Assembly (NCBI RefSeq): GCF_003337305.1
Contig: NZ_QPJO01000003.1
Coordinates: 1-64,000 of the forward strand
Direction: 5' to 3'
Origin: Winogradskyella arenosi
GTDB lineage: Bacteria > Bacteroidota > Bacteroidia > Flavobacteriales > Flavobacteriaceae
Length of the DNA stretch: 64,000 nucleotides
In this document: piece after piece, positions 34,772-44,192 of the stretch
Position numbering within the stretch: the first letter of the stretch is position 1
How the letters are laid out: each line of letters begins with the position of its first letter
Notes under the pieces: model-generated
Databases searched by the model: none
What the model was told of the DNA's origin: nothing
Seen by the model: only the letters and a program-made list of their open reading frames with translations
Position numbers and translations under genes: made by a program

Positions 34772-36211
34772 TTATTTTTTTAGCCAGTTACTTTGGAAAT
34801 CACAATCTCTATACTCCCCATTAATTTTGATATATGTATCTACAATGGTTTCTTTTTGCCATTTTGCTATGGCTTGTACTTGCTTGTCCTGTAAGGCTAA
34901 ATTTTTAATCTTAAGGTAATCTTTTGCAAAGTCCGCCTTATGGTCGTCAATTCGGTCAGTAACGGTAAGAATTTTAAACTTAATTCTATTTACCCGATCT
35001 TCATCTTGTAACACTTCACTGATTTCTCCATCTTTTAAGTCTTGAATTTGAGAATATAATTCAGGCTCAATACGAGTTAATTCAAAATTAAAATCTTGGG
35101 TCACAGGATTTGTTAATTGTCCGCCTTCATATTTCGTTTCTTTCTCATCACTAAATTCTCTAGCCGCATCTGCAAAAGTTAAAGAACCATCAATAATTTT
35201 AGCTCTTACCTCATCAATTTCATCTTTTGCTTTCTGAATGGCTTCTTGTGTAAGCTCTGGACGTAATAAGATGTGTCTTACATCGTACTCTTGACCTCTA
35301 ATTTTTTCTAACAATACGATATGATAACCAAAATCCGTTTCAAAAGGTTCTGAAATTTCACCTTCTTGCATAGAGAAGACGACATCTCTAAATTCCTTAA
35401 CCATTCTTGGTTGCTTTCTGTTCATGGTTGGTAATTTACCACCATCACTTTTAGAACCATCATCGGAATAGAAAATGGCTTTGGTTACAAAACTAGCACC
35501 ATTTTCTTCAATATCTTTTTTAAATTCTTTTAGCCTATCAATAACAGCTTGCTTGGCATCTTCAGTAACTTCAGGAATAACAACGATTTGTGCTAATTTT
35601 AATTCCGTACCAAATATTGGACGTTCGTCTTCAGGAATGTCATTAAAAAATGTACGTACTTCTTCTGGAGTCACTTCTATATCGCCTGTTACTTTAGCTT
35701 GCATTTCTGAGGCGAGGTATCTGTTTTTATTAATTTCATTCATCTCCTCACGTAAAGCTTCTTCAGAATCTTTCTTATAGAAATCTAATAAGCCTTGCAT
35801 ATCGCCTTGCGTTTGCGCCAAAATACCTTGTATTTGTTGCTCTGTATTCTGACTGATATACAATTCGTTTACCAAAATACTATCTTGTATGGCTTGGTGC
35901 GCGTATAGTTTACTTTCTAAAAGGCTTCCAAAAAGTTCGCAACGCGTGATGTCTTTAAGATCGGCACCTTGCGCTTTAAGTTGTGCAATTTCGCGATCTA
36001 AGTCTGATTCTAAAATTATAAAATCACCAACAACAGCAGCCACACCATCGGCTTTAATACGGGTAGCAGGTGCCACCGTATCTTTAGGTTGTTCTACTTG
36101 TGAGGCTTCATCATCAATGATTTCTTGAGCATTGATCATGGATACAGAAATAAAGCACAGTAAAAAAGCAGCTTTAATTGTAAATTTGGAATGTATTGTT
36201 TTTAATAGCAT
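34772..36211 (-). CDS. SurA-like periplasmic peptidyl-prolyl isomerase
   Basis: Exported chaperone/foldase. I start at the ATG at 36211 (479 residues, MLLKTIHSKFTIKAAFLLCFISVSMINAQ), which gives a good signal peptide; an ATG 15 bp upstream is possible. Residues about 50-190 are a SurA-N-like helical domain (ADGVAAVVGDFIILESDLDREIAQLK). Two parvulin (PpiC) domains follow: one around ELKLAQIVVIPE ... FETDFGYHIVLLEKI and one around YDVRHILLRPEL. The start lies inside the preceding lipoprotein gene (38-bp overlap), implying coupling. It probably helps outer-membrane proteins fold. Confidence 0.88.
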   Translation of the reverse strand: MLLKTIHSKFTIKAAFLLCFISVSMINAQEIIDDEASQVEQPKDTVAPATRIKADGVAAVVGDFIILESDLDREIAQLKAQGADLKDITRCELFGSLLESKLYAHQAIQDSILVNELYISQNTEQQIQGILAQTQGDMQGLLDFYKKDSEEALREEMNEINKNRYLASEMQAKVTGDIEVTPEEVRTFFNDIPEDERPIFGTELKLAQIVVIPEVTEDAKQAVIDRLKEFKKDIEENGASFVTKAIFYSDDGSKSDGGKLPTMNRKQPRMVKEFRDVVFSMQEGEISEPFETDFGYHIVLLEKIRGQEYDVRHILLRPELTQEAIQKAKDEIDEVRAKIIDGSLTFADAAREFSDEKETKYEGGQLTNPVTQDFNFELTRIEPELYSQIQDLKDGEISEVLQDEDRVNRIKFKILTVTDRIDDHKADFAKDYLKIKNLALQDKQVQAIAKWQKETIVDTYIKINGEYRDCDFQSNWLKK

Positions 36212-37025
36212 CTGTTGTAATATCATTTTCGAGTTGCTTAATGAGCTCTAACTTTCTCTTGTTTATAACAATTTTTTTAATTGACGAATTCACATAGTCC
36301 AAAGGAGCATAATCATTTTGAAAGCGCACGTCATTAACGAGCATCAAATATAAGTTTAATGAATCTTTGAGTTGTAAAAAATTAGTTTTTTTTAACAGTT
36401 CATTTTTATCCCTGTTATTTAGGATCGGAATTTTCTCTGTAACACGACTCAGTTTTACCCAAAGGGAATCGCTTAAAGCGTAAGATTTAAATTGTACAGA
36501 AATAGAATCGAGATACTTTTTATCCTTCGCTTCAAAGCGTTTAAAACGCATTTTTATGGTATCTAAATTAATAGGATTTAAAGGCAAGCTTACGTATCTA
36601 AACTGAATTAAATCGTCATTCAATTTAAAAGACTCCTTATTGGCTTCGTAAAATAGCTCTGCGGTTTCCCTTGACACTACCGAATCTATAGATTTCTTTA
36701 CTAAACCTTCTAAATAGGCCTTAGTATAGAGGTCGTTTTTATATTGTTCTACGAGTTTAGAAAATTCATTTTGTTTTTCTTCTGAAAGATTAACCAAAGC
36801 GCCATCCATAAGCAACAAACGTCTAGCCCAACGTTCTATATAGGCATTGATCATTAAGGTACTATCCTCTTTTGGCGTTCCTAATGGAACCACATCTTTT
36901 AGATCGTCTTTGTAAAGGTAGTTCTCATTTACTCTAGCAATGGGATCTTCCGTTTGCGCTGGCTTAAAGAAATCACAACCGCAAAGTAATGTACAAAGTA
37001 GACCTATATATATATAATGTTTCAA
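36174..37025 (-). CDS. Lipoprotein of the SurA-operon type
   Basis: Exported lipoprotein of 283 residues with signal sequence MKHYIYIGLLCTLLCGC (lipidated at C17). IARVNENYLYKDDLKDVVP resembles the start of SurA/PpiC N-terminal domains, and the rest is predicted helical and charged, but no parvulin catalytic domain can be recognised. It is probably a chaperone-like partner without isomerase activity. It lies 12 bp after the large PpiC gene and overlaps the next one, so the three are made together. Confidence 0.75.
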   Translation of the reverse strand: MKHYIYIGLLCTLLCGCDFFKPAQTEDPIARVNENYLYKDDLKDVVPLGTPKEDSTLMINAYIERWARRLLLMDGALVNLSEEKQNEFSKLVEQYKNDLYTKAYLEGLVKKSIDSVVSRETAELFYEANKESFKLNDDLIQFRYVSLPLNPINLDTIKMRFKRFEAKDKKYLDSISVQFKSYALSDSLWVKLSRVTEKIPILNNRDKNELLKKTNFLQLKDSLNLYLMLVNDVRFQNDYAPLDYVNSSIKKIVINKRKLELIKQLENDITTDAIKNNTFQIYN

Positions 37026-37037
37026 AAGACGTTTAAA

Positions 37038-38981
37038 TTAATTTTCTAGTTGTGCTTTAACGGCTTGAAGCGTTGCTTCATTAACGGTTATATTATAACG
37101 TTCGTATAATTGATTAAGCCAATTTAATTCAATCTCAGTTTGGTAATCATTAATAACATTGCCTTTAGCTTCTTCTAAGCTTTTTTGGCCGGCTGGTAAT
37201 ACTGATTTTACATCTATAACATGAAACGCATCATGGTTTTCATAAACTTTAGAAACACCTTCTTTAGCTTTAAAATTAGATGGCAATAACGGGTCGGTTA
37301 CCGGATAAGTCCCTATCGTAAACATAACGTTTTGTTCTTCGTCTGTGTTTATTTTAGCTTTAATAGCTGCTTGCGACTTCTCCTTCTTCATCAATTTACG
37401 AATTTTTTTCATGTGTCCTTGGTCTGCTGAAGATGCAATAACCACCTCTACACGATCGCCCCATTGGTAATTTGCTTTATTTTTCTCATAAAACTCCTCT
37501 AAACCAGTGGTATCTTTAGCGGCTTTGTTCCACACTTCTTGCTCCATTAAATCAAAAAGTAACAAGCCATCTCTATACTCTTTTAAAATATGCGCATATT
37601 CTTCATTTTCTACCTCTAGATTATCCTCTCTATATTGTAGAATTGTGCTTTTGAAAAAACTATGAAACTCTTTATCTACGATTTCTGAAAAATCAATATT
37701 TTTCCCGCTGTAACGACGTTCTGCTGTTTTTAGATGTGTTCCAAAATCTCCGTAAGTAAATACGGTTTTATTAATTTTGAAAAGCATTGTATTCGCTTTA
37801 AAATCTTTGGGCAACTCCCAAGAGCGTTTGTAATAGTCCTCGTTTAGTAGTCCTATAAAATACGCTTTGGCTTCATCGTTATACGTAATCTCGTATTTGG
37901 ATTTAAGCTTCTCAACCATGGCTTCATCAATAAGCTTTGATCGTGTATCTCTTTTCACCTGTAATTCTAATTTAGATTTAGAATCTTCAAACGAAGGCAC
38001 CGGCTGTAGATCAATACGTTTTACAATATGCCAACCAAAGGCCGATTTAAATGGAGCGGTAATATCACCATCGTGTTCTAAACCAAAAGCAGCGTCTTCA
38101 AATTCAGTAGAGCTTAACTGACCACTTTTAAAAGGCGCTAATTTTCCACCTTTATTGGCCGAGTTCTTATCGTCAGAAAATTGTTTTGCTAAAGACTCAA
38201 AGCTTTCGCCTTGCTGTAATTTTTTATAAATAGTATTAATACGCTCTTCTGGGTCAATTAGGGAATCTTTAGACTTAAGACTTACCATTATATGCGCAGC
38301 CGTTAAAGTTCCTCGACTTGGTCTTCTATCATTGACTTTTACCACATGATAACCAAATTGCGTTCTAAAAGGCATTGAAATTTCTCCTTTTGGCGTATTG
38401 AAGGCTGCCGACTCAAAATCATAAACCATTTTAAAAGCCGAAAAATAACCTAAATCTTCAACAAAAATAGTTTTACCATTATGTAGCGGTTTCAAATTAT
38501 CGAAGCCTTCTTTTAAAGCTCTTTTTCTTAAGGCCAAAACTTGATTATAAGCATTAATCGTATCCTTAGCGTTGCTCTTTAAAAGCACCAAGATGTGTGA
38601 TGCATTAAGATCAATATTGCTGCGCTCGTAAGCTTCCTTAACTAAAGCATCTGTAGCTTCATTATCTGAAATGTAATTTTTTATAAGCTGTTTTTTATAC
38701 CGCTTAAATTCTCGCTGATAACTTGCTTCTTCGTCTAACTTTAAGCGCTTCGCTTCCTTTAACTTCAGTTGGTATTCCGTAAATAACTTTAAATACCCGT
38801 CAATATTTTTCTGACTTTCGTCTTGAACAAGGTCTAAGTTTTTTTTGTACACCCTTATAAATTCTGCAGCGCTGATGGCCTCGCCATCAACCTCTAAAAG
38901 GGTCTCTTGATTATTTTGAGAAAAAGAAAAATTTAGTGCCAAGCACACTACTAACAAACATTTAAATTTTAGACTCATCAT
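37038..38981 (-). CDS. Large periplasmic peptidyl-prolyl isomerase with two PpiC domains
   Basis: Exported 647-residue protein (signal peptide MMSLKFKCLLVVCLALNFSFSQ). After a helical N-terminal domain (about 25-130) there are two parvulin-type rotamase domains: NASHILVLLKS ... FRTQFGYHVVKVNDR (about 133-245) and TAAHIMVSLKS ... FKSAFGWHIVKRI (about 250-350). The remaining 300 residues are a mixed chaperone-like region with a third, degenerate relation to these domains near the end. First gene of the foldase-MoxR operon; its promoter is at 39033-39062. The likely function is folding of envelope and outer-membrane proteins. Confidence 0.88.
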   Translation of the reverse strand: MMSLKFKCLLVVCLALNFSFSQNNQETLLEVDGEAISAAEFIRVYKKNLDLVQDESQKNIDGYLKLFTEYQLKLKEAKRLKLDEEASYQREFKRYKKQLIKNYISDNEATDALVKEAYERSNIDLNASHILVLLKSNAKDTINAYNQVLALRKRALKEGFDNLKPLHNGKTIFVEDLGYFSAFKMVYDFESAAFNTPKGEISMPFRTQFGYHVVKVNDRRPSRGTLTAAHIMVSLKSKDSLIDPEERINTIYKKLQQGESFESLAKQFSDDKNSANKGGKLAPFKSGQLSSTEFEDAAFGLEHDGDITAPFKSAFGWHIVKRIDLQPVPSFEDSKSKLELQVKRDTRSKLIDEAMVEKLKSKYEITYNDEAKAYFIGLLNEDYYKRSWELPKDFKANTMLFKINKTVFTYGDFGTHLKTAERRYSGKNIDFSEIVDKEFHSFFKSTILQYREDNLEVENEEYAHILKEYRDGLLLFDLMEQEVWNKAAKDTTGLEEFYEKNKANYQWGDRVEVVIASSADQGHMKKIRKLMKKEKSQAAIKAKINTDEEQNVMFTIGTYPVTDPLLPSNFKAKEGVSKVYENHDAFHVIDVKSVLPAGQKSLEEAKGNVINDYQTEIELNWLNQLYERYNITVNEATLQAVKAQLEN

Positions 38982-39032
38982 TTATTCTATATATTAAACA
39001 TACTGTGACATTGAATAACTTTTCAAATGCAG

Positions 39033-39062
39033 CAAAAATAACATAAATAGCGTATTTACCAA
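39033..39062 (-). promoter_or_regulatory. Promoter of the foldase-moxR operon
   Basis: On the minus strand TTG (39060-39062), 19 nt, TATTTTTG (39033-39040). It lies 52 bp upstream of the first gene. Confidence 0.7.
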
Positions 39063-39186
39063 GCTGTTTGGAGAGCATTGTAATATTCTTAACATCGTTA
39101 AAATTGGTGTTTTCAATGTCGTACGTCGATGATTATGTCCGAAAATTGTATTTAATAAAGAAAATAGGACAGACATCGAGAAAATA

Positions 39187-39216
39187 TTGCTTTTTTTAAA
39201 CACTGTTTTATTTTTA
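39187..39216 (+). promoter_or_regulatory. Promoter of the SRPBCC gene with a shared 10-mer
   Basis: TTG (39187-39189), 19 nt, TATTTTTA (39209-39216; last base deviates from the consensus). Inside the spacer is TTTAAACACT (39195-39204), the same ten bases as in the promoter of the CarH-like regulator (23696-23705). Confidence 0.5.
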
Positions 39217-39233
39217 CCAAAATTTGTATCCCT

Positions 39234-39692
39234 ATGCAATATTCTACTGAAATTTTAATTGAGAAACCCATTTCAGAAGTTCTAAAAAAATTAAACACCA
39301 TTGACAACTTAAAACATTGGCAACATGGATTGGTAAGCACGTCTCATATCTCTGGGGTCCCTAACCAATTGGGCGCTAAAATTAAGCTTAAGTACAACTT
39401 CGGAAGGTGTAAAATGGAAGTCTTAGAAACTGTGACGAAACAAAACTTACCGAGTGAGCTGCATGCCACGTACACCACTAAAGGGGTAAGAAACATACAA
39501 GAAAACTACTTTAAAGTCACGGAAGACAACGCCACGCTTTGGATTTCAAAAAATGAGTTTCAGCCTACTAGTTTAAAGATGAGTTTGTGCTTATTCTTTA
39601 TGCCTGGAGCCTTTAAGAAACAAACAAAAACCTTGATGTCTAATTTCAAAAATTATCTTGAAAAAGGCGTTTCTGTTCACCAACCCAACTAA
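39234..39692 (+). CDS. SRPBCC (START-like) family protein
   Basis: A 152-residue soluble protein with the pattern of the polyketide-cyclase/START-like fold: an N-terminal strand (MQYSTEILIEKPISEVLKKLNTIDNLKHWQHGL), central strands with GAKIKLKYNFGRCKMEVLETV and a long C-terminal helix (MSNFKNYLEKGV). Such proteins bind hydrophobic ligands in a cavity. No catalytic residues can be named. It is divergent from the foldase operon and followed by a small gene 7 bp downstream, and both point toward crtY. A role around carotenoids or light response is inference only. Confidence 0.75.
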   Translation: MQYSTEILIEKPISEVLKKLNTIDNLKHWQHGLVSTSHISGVPNQLGAKIKLKYNFGRCKMEVLETVTKQNLPSELHATYTTKGVRNIQENYFKVTEDNATLWISKNEFQPTSLKMSLCLFFMPGAFKKQTKTLMSNFKNYLEKGVSVHQPN

Positions 39693-39699
39693 GCCATAC

Positions 39700-39939
39700 A
39701 TGCGACAATTAAAACTGATCTGGGATTTTAAAGGGCCCCACGGACAAAAAACAGCAGAACACCACCTTATTCATCTTAAAGAATATATCGCTATTAATAA
39801 ATTAGATATAACTATTACAGGGGTTGAAACAATTAGCGACATGCACAGCTTGGCTTACTTAGTGGTTGATGAGGCCGAGATGCGACCTATACGAGACACC
39901 TTAAAACCACATCGTGGACAAGTTTATAGCGCGGAGTAA
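39700..39939 (+). CDS. Conserved small protein of unknown function
   Basis: A 79-residue protein starting MRQLKLIWDFKGPHGQKTAEHH. I choose the ATG at 39700, after the preceding stop codon, over one at 39658 that would overlap the SRPBCC gene. It has no signal peptide or membrane helix, is rich in histidine and acidic residues (HHLIHLKEYIA, DEAEMRPIRDTL), and has a plausible alpha/beta pattern. I do not recognise a named family. It is probably cotranscribed with the SRPBCC gene. Confidence 0.65.
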   Translation: MRQLKLIWDFKGPHGQKTAEHHLIHLKEYIAINKLDITITGVETISDMHSLAYLVVDEAEMRPIRDTLKPHRGQVYSAE

Positions 39940-39980
39940 CCCTTCTCATTATAAAGTCTAATTAGAGAGCTCACAACTTT

Positions 39981-41132
39981 TTAGAATAAGCGCTTAAAAA
40001 ATGCTTGAATAAAACGCTTAGGAGGCACAGAGAGAATAATTTTTAAATCTTCCAAATACGAGGACTCTTCATCTAAAAATTTAAAAATCGTTTTAATATG
40101 GGCCTTTTTAAACATCGCACTAAAAAGAGCGGCACCTTCTCCATTATGATTGGCCAAAACATCTAAAAAGATAAGATCGTAAAACCGGAACTTTGAAGCC
40201 TTATGAAAACGGCGAAGATCGTGATCTTGTTTTAAAAATGCCTGTAAGGCCTTTGTCTTTTTTACTGTATTTTGAAAGGTATACCCGGTACTGGCTTTTG
40301 TCCAGCCCCCTGCCGTCCCTATATGAAGGATGTGTTTTGAATTTAGCGTGTTAAAATCAAAAGAGGTCATTGGGATATTACCCTGCTCCTTTTCTACTAT
40401 CGTATAATCTGTAATATTATTCGCCGTCAAATAACCTGCTATAGCCTTCTCATAGTCAGAATAGGCTAAAAGAGATTTAGAAAACAAGGTATATTCTATT
40501 AAGGCTTTGCGCTTCGATAACGGCAGTACATACATAAAACGGGTATTTCCTTTTTGAGGAATGGCAAAATCCATCATGGTAGCCTTTGAATCGTCAAAAG
40601 TATCTGATGTTGTTTCTATAAACCAACCTACAAAATGCTGATGAATTAGAGGGAATTTCGTTTGAGACTTATAGGTTTCCGGATTCGGTATACTTGTGAA
40701 AAGTTTAGCCCCATAAAACGTTGTTATAGGGGTCATCACCTGCACTTGATTATCGCCTTCTAAAACCTTTTCCACCTCAGCAGCTACAAAAGTAATCTGA
40801 GGATTTAAATCGACTTCCTTCCAAAGCAATTCATAAAACGCAGCACTACGAATCATCTTATAACGATATGGTGCTATAGCTATTGTTTTAGAAAATGTGG
40901 CACTTCCGAAATACACCGAATGCCATGTTTTTGTTAGAAGCGCATCCCAAGGACCAACACCAGACTCCCAATAACACCAAGTTCTATCATTGTCCTTTTT
41001 CTTCTCTTTATCTACAATTAAAATAGACTTTGAGCTAAAAAAAGGATCTTGAGACAATCTGTAAGCTAACAGTAAGCCCGATGCTCCTGCACCAGCAATG
41101 ATATAATCGTATTTAAGACTCTTGTCTTTCAT
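39981..41132 (-). CDS. crtY: Lycopene beta-cyclase
   Basis: FAD-containing cyclase that forms the beta rings of beta-carotene from lycopene. The 383 residues start with a dinucleotide-binding motif (YDYIIAGAGASGLLLAYRLS), followed by the CrtY-type DRTWCYWE segment (about 48-56), YRYKMIRSAAFYELL, and GTAGGWTKASTGYTFQNT near 280-297, which is characteristic of the family. It is separated from crtI-crtB-crtZ by 12.5 kb and is the third gene of a minus-strand run behind an M1 peptidase and a patatin, 41 bp after the latter, with no visible promoter of its own. Confidence 0.95.
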   Translation of the reverse strand: MKDKSLKYDYIIAGAGASGLLLAYRLSQDPFFSSKSILIVDKEKKKDNDRTWCYWESGVGPWDALLTKTWHSVYFGSATFSKTIAIAPYRYKMIRSAAFYELLWKEVDLNPQITFVAAEVEKVLEGDNQVQVMTPITTFYGAKLFTSIPNPETYKSQTKFPLIHQHFVGWFIETTSDTFDDSKATMMDFAIPQKGNTRFMYVLPLSKRKALIEYTLFSKSLLAYSDYEKAIAGYLTANNITDYTIVEKEQGNIPMTSFDFNTLNSKHILHIGTAGGWTKASTGYTFQNTVKKTKALQAFLKQDHDLRRFHKASKFRFYDLIFLDVLANHNGEGAALFSAMFKKAHIKTIFKFLDEESSYLEDLKIILSVPPKRFIQAFFKRLF

Positions 41133-41173
41133 TGGTCGTAAAAAAAATCAGTAATTGGTAAACGGTAGCTTTG

Positions 41174-42058
41174 TTATTTTGAATGTCTTTTTTCAGCATA
41201 ACCATAACCTTCCTTCCACCATTTCTCCATTAAGCGTTTGCTAAAAATAAGGGAGTTCTCGGTAAGGCTTGTTGGGGTATAATAAAGGTTGAGTTTTACG
41301 TTTTTATTTCTAGCAGCAAGTTTCCCAATAATGATATCATTACGTTCCACTTGGTTTAACAAGTGCCCAAATAAACCAATCATTAATGAAAATGGATTTT
41401 TACCCAATACTTTTTGTTTCCCTAAGGTTTCTGCTTCTAAAACAATGGCATCAATCTCTGTGGCGCCTCGTAATATAGCCTCTCGGATAGGGATTACACT
41501 CCCCAAACCGCCATCGGCATACTCATAGCCATCTACTTTAGCCAATGACATAAAAGGCACGTAATTACAAGAAATCCAAACCCAATTGCAAAACTCTTCA
41601 TAGGTACACTCTTGTATGGATTTATACTCTACCCTATTCATGGATAAATTAGCAACTGTGACAACAACATCGTGCTTTTCCTTTCTAATCTGAACATACT
41701 CTTCATAGGTCACATTCTTCTGAATACTTCTTTTCAGCGCTTTACTTTCACCAAAGGTTCGTCGGCGTCTAATAAACTGCCAAAGGGAATTTATATAATC
41801 AATAGACACGTACTCACGATCGCCTTTTTTATGATGGATAAAAGGGCTGACACTAAAAATATCTTGCTGTTGTACGTTGGTAAAAATATCATAGAGTTTC
41901 CCTATTTTATTCACTGCCAAATGAGGGACCAATAAGCTACCTGTAGAGGTGCCCAAGAACATATCGTACTCTCTATTTTCGCGCTCCATTAAATATTGAG
42001 CCACGCCACCTGCAAATGCTCCTTTACTTCCTCCTCCTGAAATTACTAATGCGCGCAT
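41174..42058 (-). CDS. Patatin-like phospholipase
   Basis: Serine lipid acyl hydrolase of 294 residues. The oxyanion-hole motif is SGGGSKGAF (about 7-15), the nucleophile elbow is G36-T-S38-T-G40, and the catalytic aspartate is D182 in the DGG motif (EYADGGLGSVIP). No signal peptide is visible, so it is probably cytoplasmic or peripheral, like RssA-type patatins. Its start codon overlaps the last base of the M1 peptidase gene, implying cotranslation. The lipid substrate is unknown. Confidence 0.92.
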   Translation of the reverse strand: MRALVISGGGSKGAFAGGVAQYLMERENREYDMFLGTSTGSLLVPHLAVNKIGKLYDIFTNVQQQDIFSVSPFIHHKKGDREYVSIDYINSLWQFIRRRRTFGESKALKRSIQKNVTYEEYVQIRKEKHDVVVTVANLSMNRVEYKSIQECTYEEFCNWVWISCNYVPFMSLAKVDGYEYADGGLGSVIPIREAILRGATEIDAIVLEAETLGKQKVLGKNPFSLMIGLFGHLLNQVERNDIIIGKLAARNKNVKLNLYYTPTSLTENSLIFSKRLMEKWWKEGYGYAEKRHSK

Positions 42059-44049
42059 TACTTTTTATTTTCTTCTAATTTGTTAGATAATTCTTTTGCA
42101 AACTTTACCATTCTCCAATTATGATGGGTTTTAGCCGTTTCTAAATTGGCTCTGCACTGTTCATTACAGGCTGACATTAAGTTCAAATAATTAAAAGCCC
42201 CCATTCTCAGTTCTACATTATATTGTTCTCCGGTATAGTCTACCAACTCATCAAATAGACGCTGCTTATTATCTGTTTGATAATAGGGCGTATTTAAGTT
42301 TAATACAATCCATAATAACCTCACATTTTTATCATTGAACCCTGAAACATCGCGCGTTTTAGCCAAATACTTGGAGCGGTCTAGCGGGAAATTAGTCCAA
42401 AGATTATACAAAGCCTTCTCAATAGTGACATAAGAGTTATCTTCTAATAAAGACTCGTATTCGGTTTTTATACTCTCAGGAATTTTAGTGACGTATTGCG
42501 CAATAGCTTGGCGTACCTTAAGATTGTTTTTAAAGGTTTCTGCATTGACTAAATCTGGCACCTGACTAATAACTTTTGCTTTCGCTTTATCGGAGACATA
42601 ATACTTTAAGTACTCCGCACATTTAGACGTTTTAGCTTCACAATCTACCATAGCAAATTCATTAACGGCTGGTGACTGCTTTTTTAATAGTTCGAAGGCT
42701 TTTTCATAAGGAAAGGCTTTGTTTTTAATCCAATAATTCACAAAACTAGATAAAGACTGCCCATAACCTTTTTCCACTTCAGAAATAAAATCGGTCGTTT
42801 TCACAGTTCCAAATTGATGTTTTTCCAAATACCTTTTTACAGCTTGCTTAAACACCTGATCCCCGACAATACCTCGTAAGACATGCAACACCCATGCACC
42901 ACGTTGGTAAAAGGTTAAACTGCTCGATTTTGGATCTAACAGCGATGTGCCTTTTCCTGATAAGTCTTGATGACTTAAATCTATAACCGATTCTAACAAT
43001 TTAAAATAGTAATAGTCTTCCCCAAAAATATCACGCTCCGCGAGCAAGGCATAATAGGTCGCAAACCCTTCTTGTAACCAATGGTGTTCTCCTGAGGTGG
43101 CCGTAACAAGATCTCCAAACCATTGATGCGCCAGTTCGTGAGCATTAATATTCACATAGTTTTTATCGTTAAACCCAATATCGTCGACCATATAGGCATC
43201 CGAAAAAATAGTAAGACTTGTATTCTCCATACCAGCATATAAAAAATCGTGTACTGGCACTTGTTTATACACTTGCCATGGGTAAGGCACACCTATTTCT
43301 TGTTCTAAAAAATTAAACATCTTTTCGGAGTAACGGTAGGTTGGCTCTACTTTTAAGGTGTCTTTAGGATAATAATACTGCACTAGAGGAATTCCACGAT
43401 CTGAAACCTTGGTAGTTTTTTCATAACGGCCCAACACCAATGCTAGCAAATAACTAGACATAGGCTGCTGCATTTGGTAAGATCGCTTCAGTTTACCATT
43501 AGGTAGGCGCCCCTCTGCTAAGGCCACCCCATTAGCGACAAACGTATAATTATCCCACCCCTCTAAACTAAGATTAAAAATAATTTTATCATTAACATCA
43601 TCTAAGCTAGGAAACCAATGACTGGTATATTTCCCTTGACCTTGTGTCCAGATTTGAGGTTCTTTCTCCCGTTTTAAAAAATATAAAGCTTTCTTAGGCT
43701 TTGCTTCATACTTAAAACGAACAGTATAATCTTTGTTTTTCTGAAACGGGTATTTAAAAACAATTTTATCCTTAAGGTTAGCGTGAGAAGCAGATTCTAG
43801 CTTTACACTATCCTGTAAAATTTCAACTTTATTAAAATTCATATCTACCGCATCGAGATAAACAGAATCTACGGCTTTTAATATCTTAAATTGATAGCTT
43901 ACTTGCCCACTGATCCGCAAAGAATCTGCCTCTACATTCAACAAGGCATGGGCTTTTTTAAAATCGACAACTTGGGTTTGTTGCGCATAGCTCATCCTTA
44001 AAATTAAAAGGAACGCAATAACGAAAGCTTTATTCATAAACTTAAACAT
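42058..44049 (-). CDS. M1-family metallopeptidase
   Basis: Zinc aminopeptidase of 663 residues with a signal peptide (MNKAFVIAFLLILRMSYAQ, so the ATG at 44037 may be the true start). The substrate-recognition GMEN motif is in LYAGMENTSLTIF, and the metal site is the full HEXXH-x18-E signature: HELAH followed by 18 residues and E in LQEGFATYY. The N-terminal beta-saddle domain is present, and the C-terminal part is a helical domain. It is exported and likely digests peptides in the periplasm or outside. First gene of the run with patatin and crtY. Confidence 0.92.
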   Translation of the reverse strand: MFKFMNKAFVIAFLLILRMSYAQQTQVVDFKKAHALLNVEADSLRISGQVSYQFKILKAVDSVYLDAVDMNFNKVEILQDSVKLESASHANLKDKIVFKYPFQKNKDYTVRFKYEAKPKKALYFLKREKEPQIWTQGQGKYTSHWFPSLDDVNDKIIFNLSLEGWDNYTFVANGVALAEGRLPNGKLKRSYQMQQPMSSYLLALVLGRYEKTTKVSDRGIPLVQYYYPKDTLKVEPTYRYSEKMFNFLEQEIGVPYPWQVYKQVPVHDFLYAGMENTSLTIFSDAYMVDDIGFNDKNYVNINAHELAHQWFGDLVTATSGEHHWLQEGFATYYALLAERDIFGEDYYYFKLLESVIDLSHQDLSGKGTSLLDPKSSSLTFYQRGAWVLHVLRGIVGDQVFKQAVKRYLEKHQFGTVKTTDFISEVEKGYGQSLSSFVNYWIKNKAFPYEKAFELLKKQSPAVNEFAMVDCEAKTSKCAEYLKYYVSDKAKAKVISQVPDLVNAETFKNNLKVRQAIAQYVTKIPESIKTEYESLLEDNSYVTIEKALYNLWTNFPLDRSKYLAKTRDVSGFNDKNVRLLWIVLNLNTPYYQTDNKQRLFDELVDYTGEQYNVELRMGAFNYLNLMSACNEQCRANLETAKTHHNWRMVKFAKELSNKLEENKK

Positions 44050-44140
44050 ACATTAATTAAGACCAATGTAAAGATTTTAAATGGTCTCCTAAAAACTATG
44101 CGCTATAAATAACATTTATTTAGCCATAAGACACAAAACT

Positions 44141-44148
44141 TATATTTG
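44141..44148 (+). promoter_or_regulatory. -7 element upstream of recG
   Basis: TATATTTG, start point near 44155, about 40 nt before the ATG. No TTG at the -33 distance. Confidence 0.4.
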
Positions 44149-44192
44149 AAGAGGGGTCTAAAAATTAATTATCATTTACTAAATTCGCAGTT

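Noticed and set aside
36211..36226. Longer start for the SurA-like protein at 36226
   Set aside because: It adds five residues in front of the signal peptide and increases overlap with the preceding gene; kept only as an alternative.
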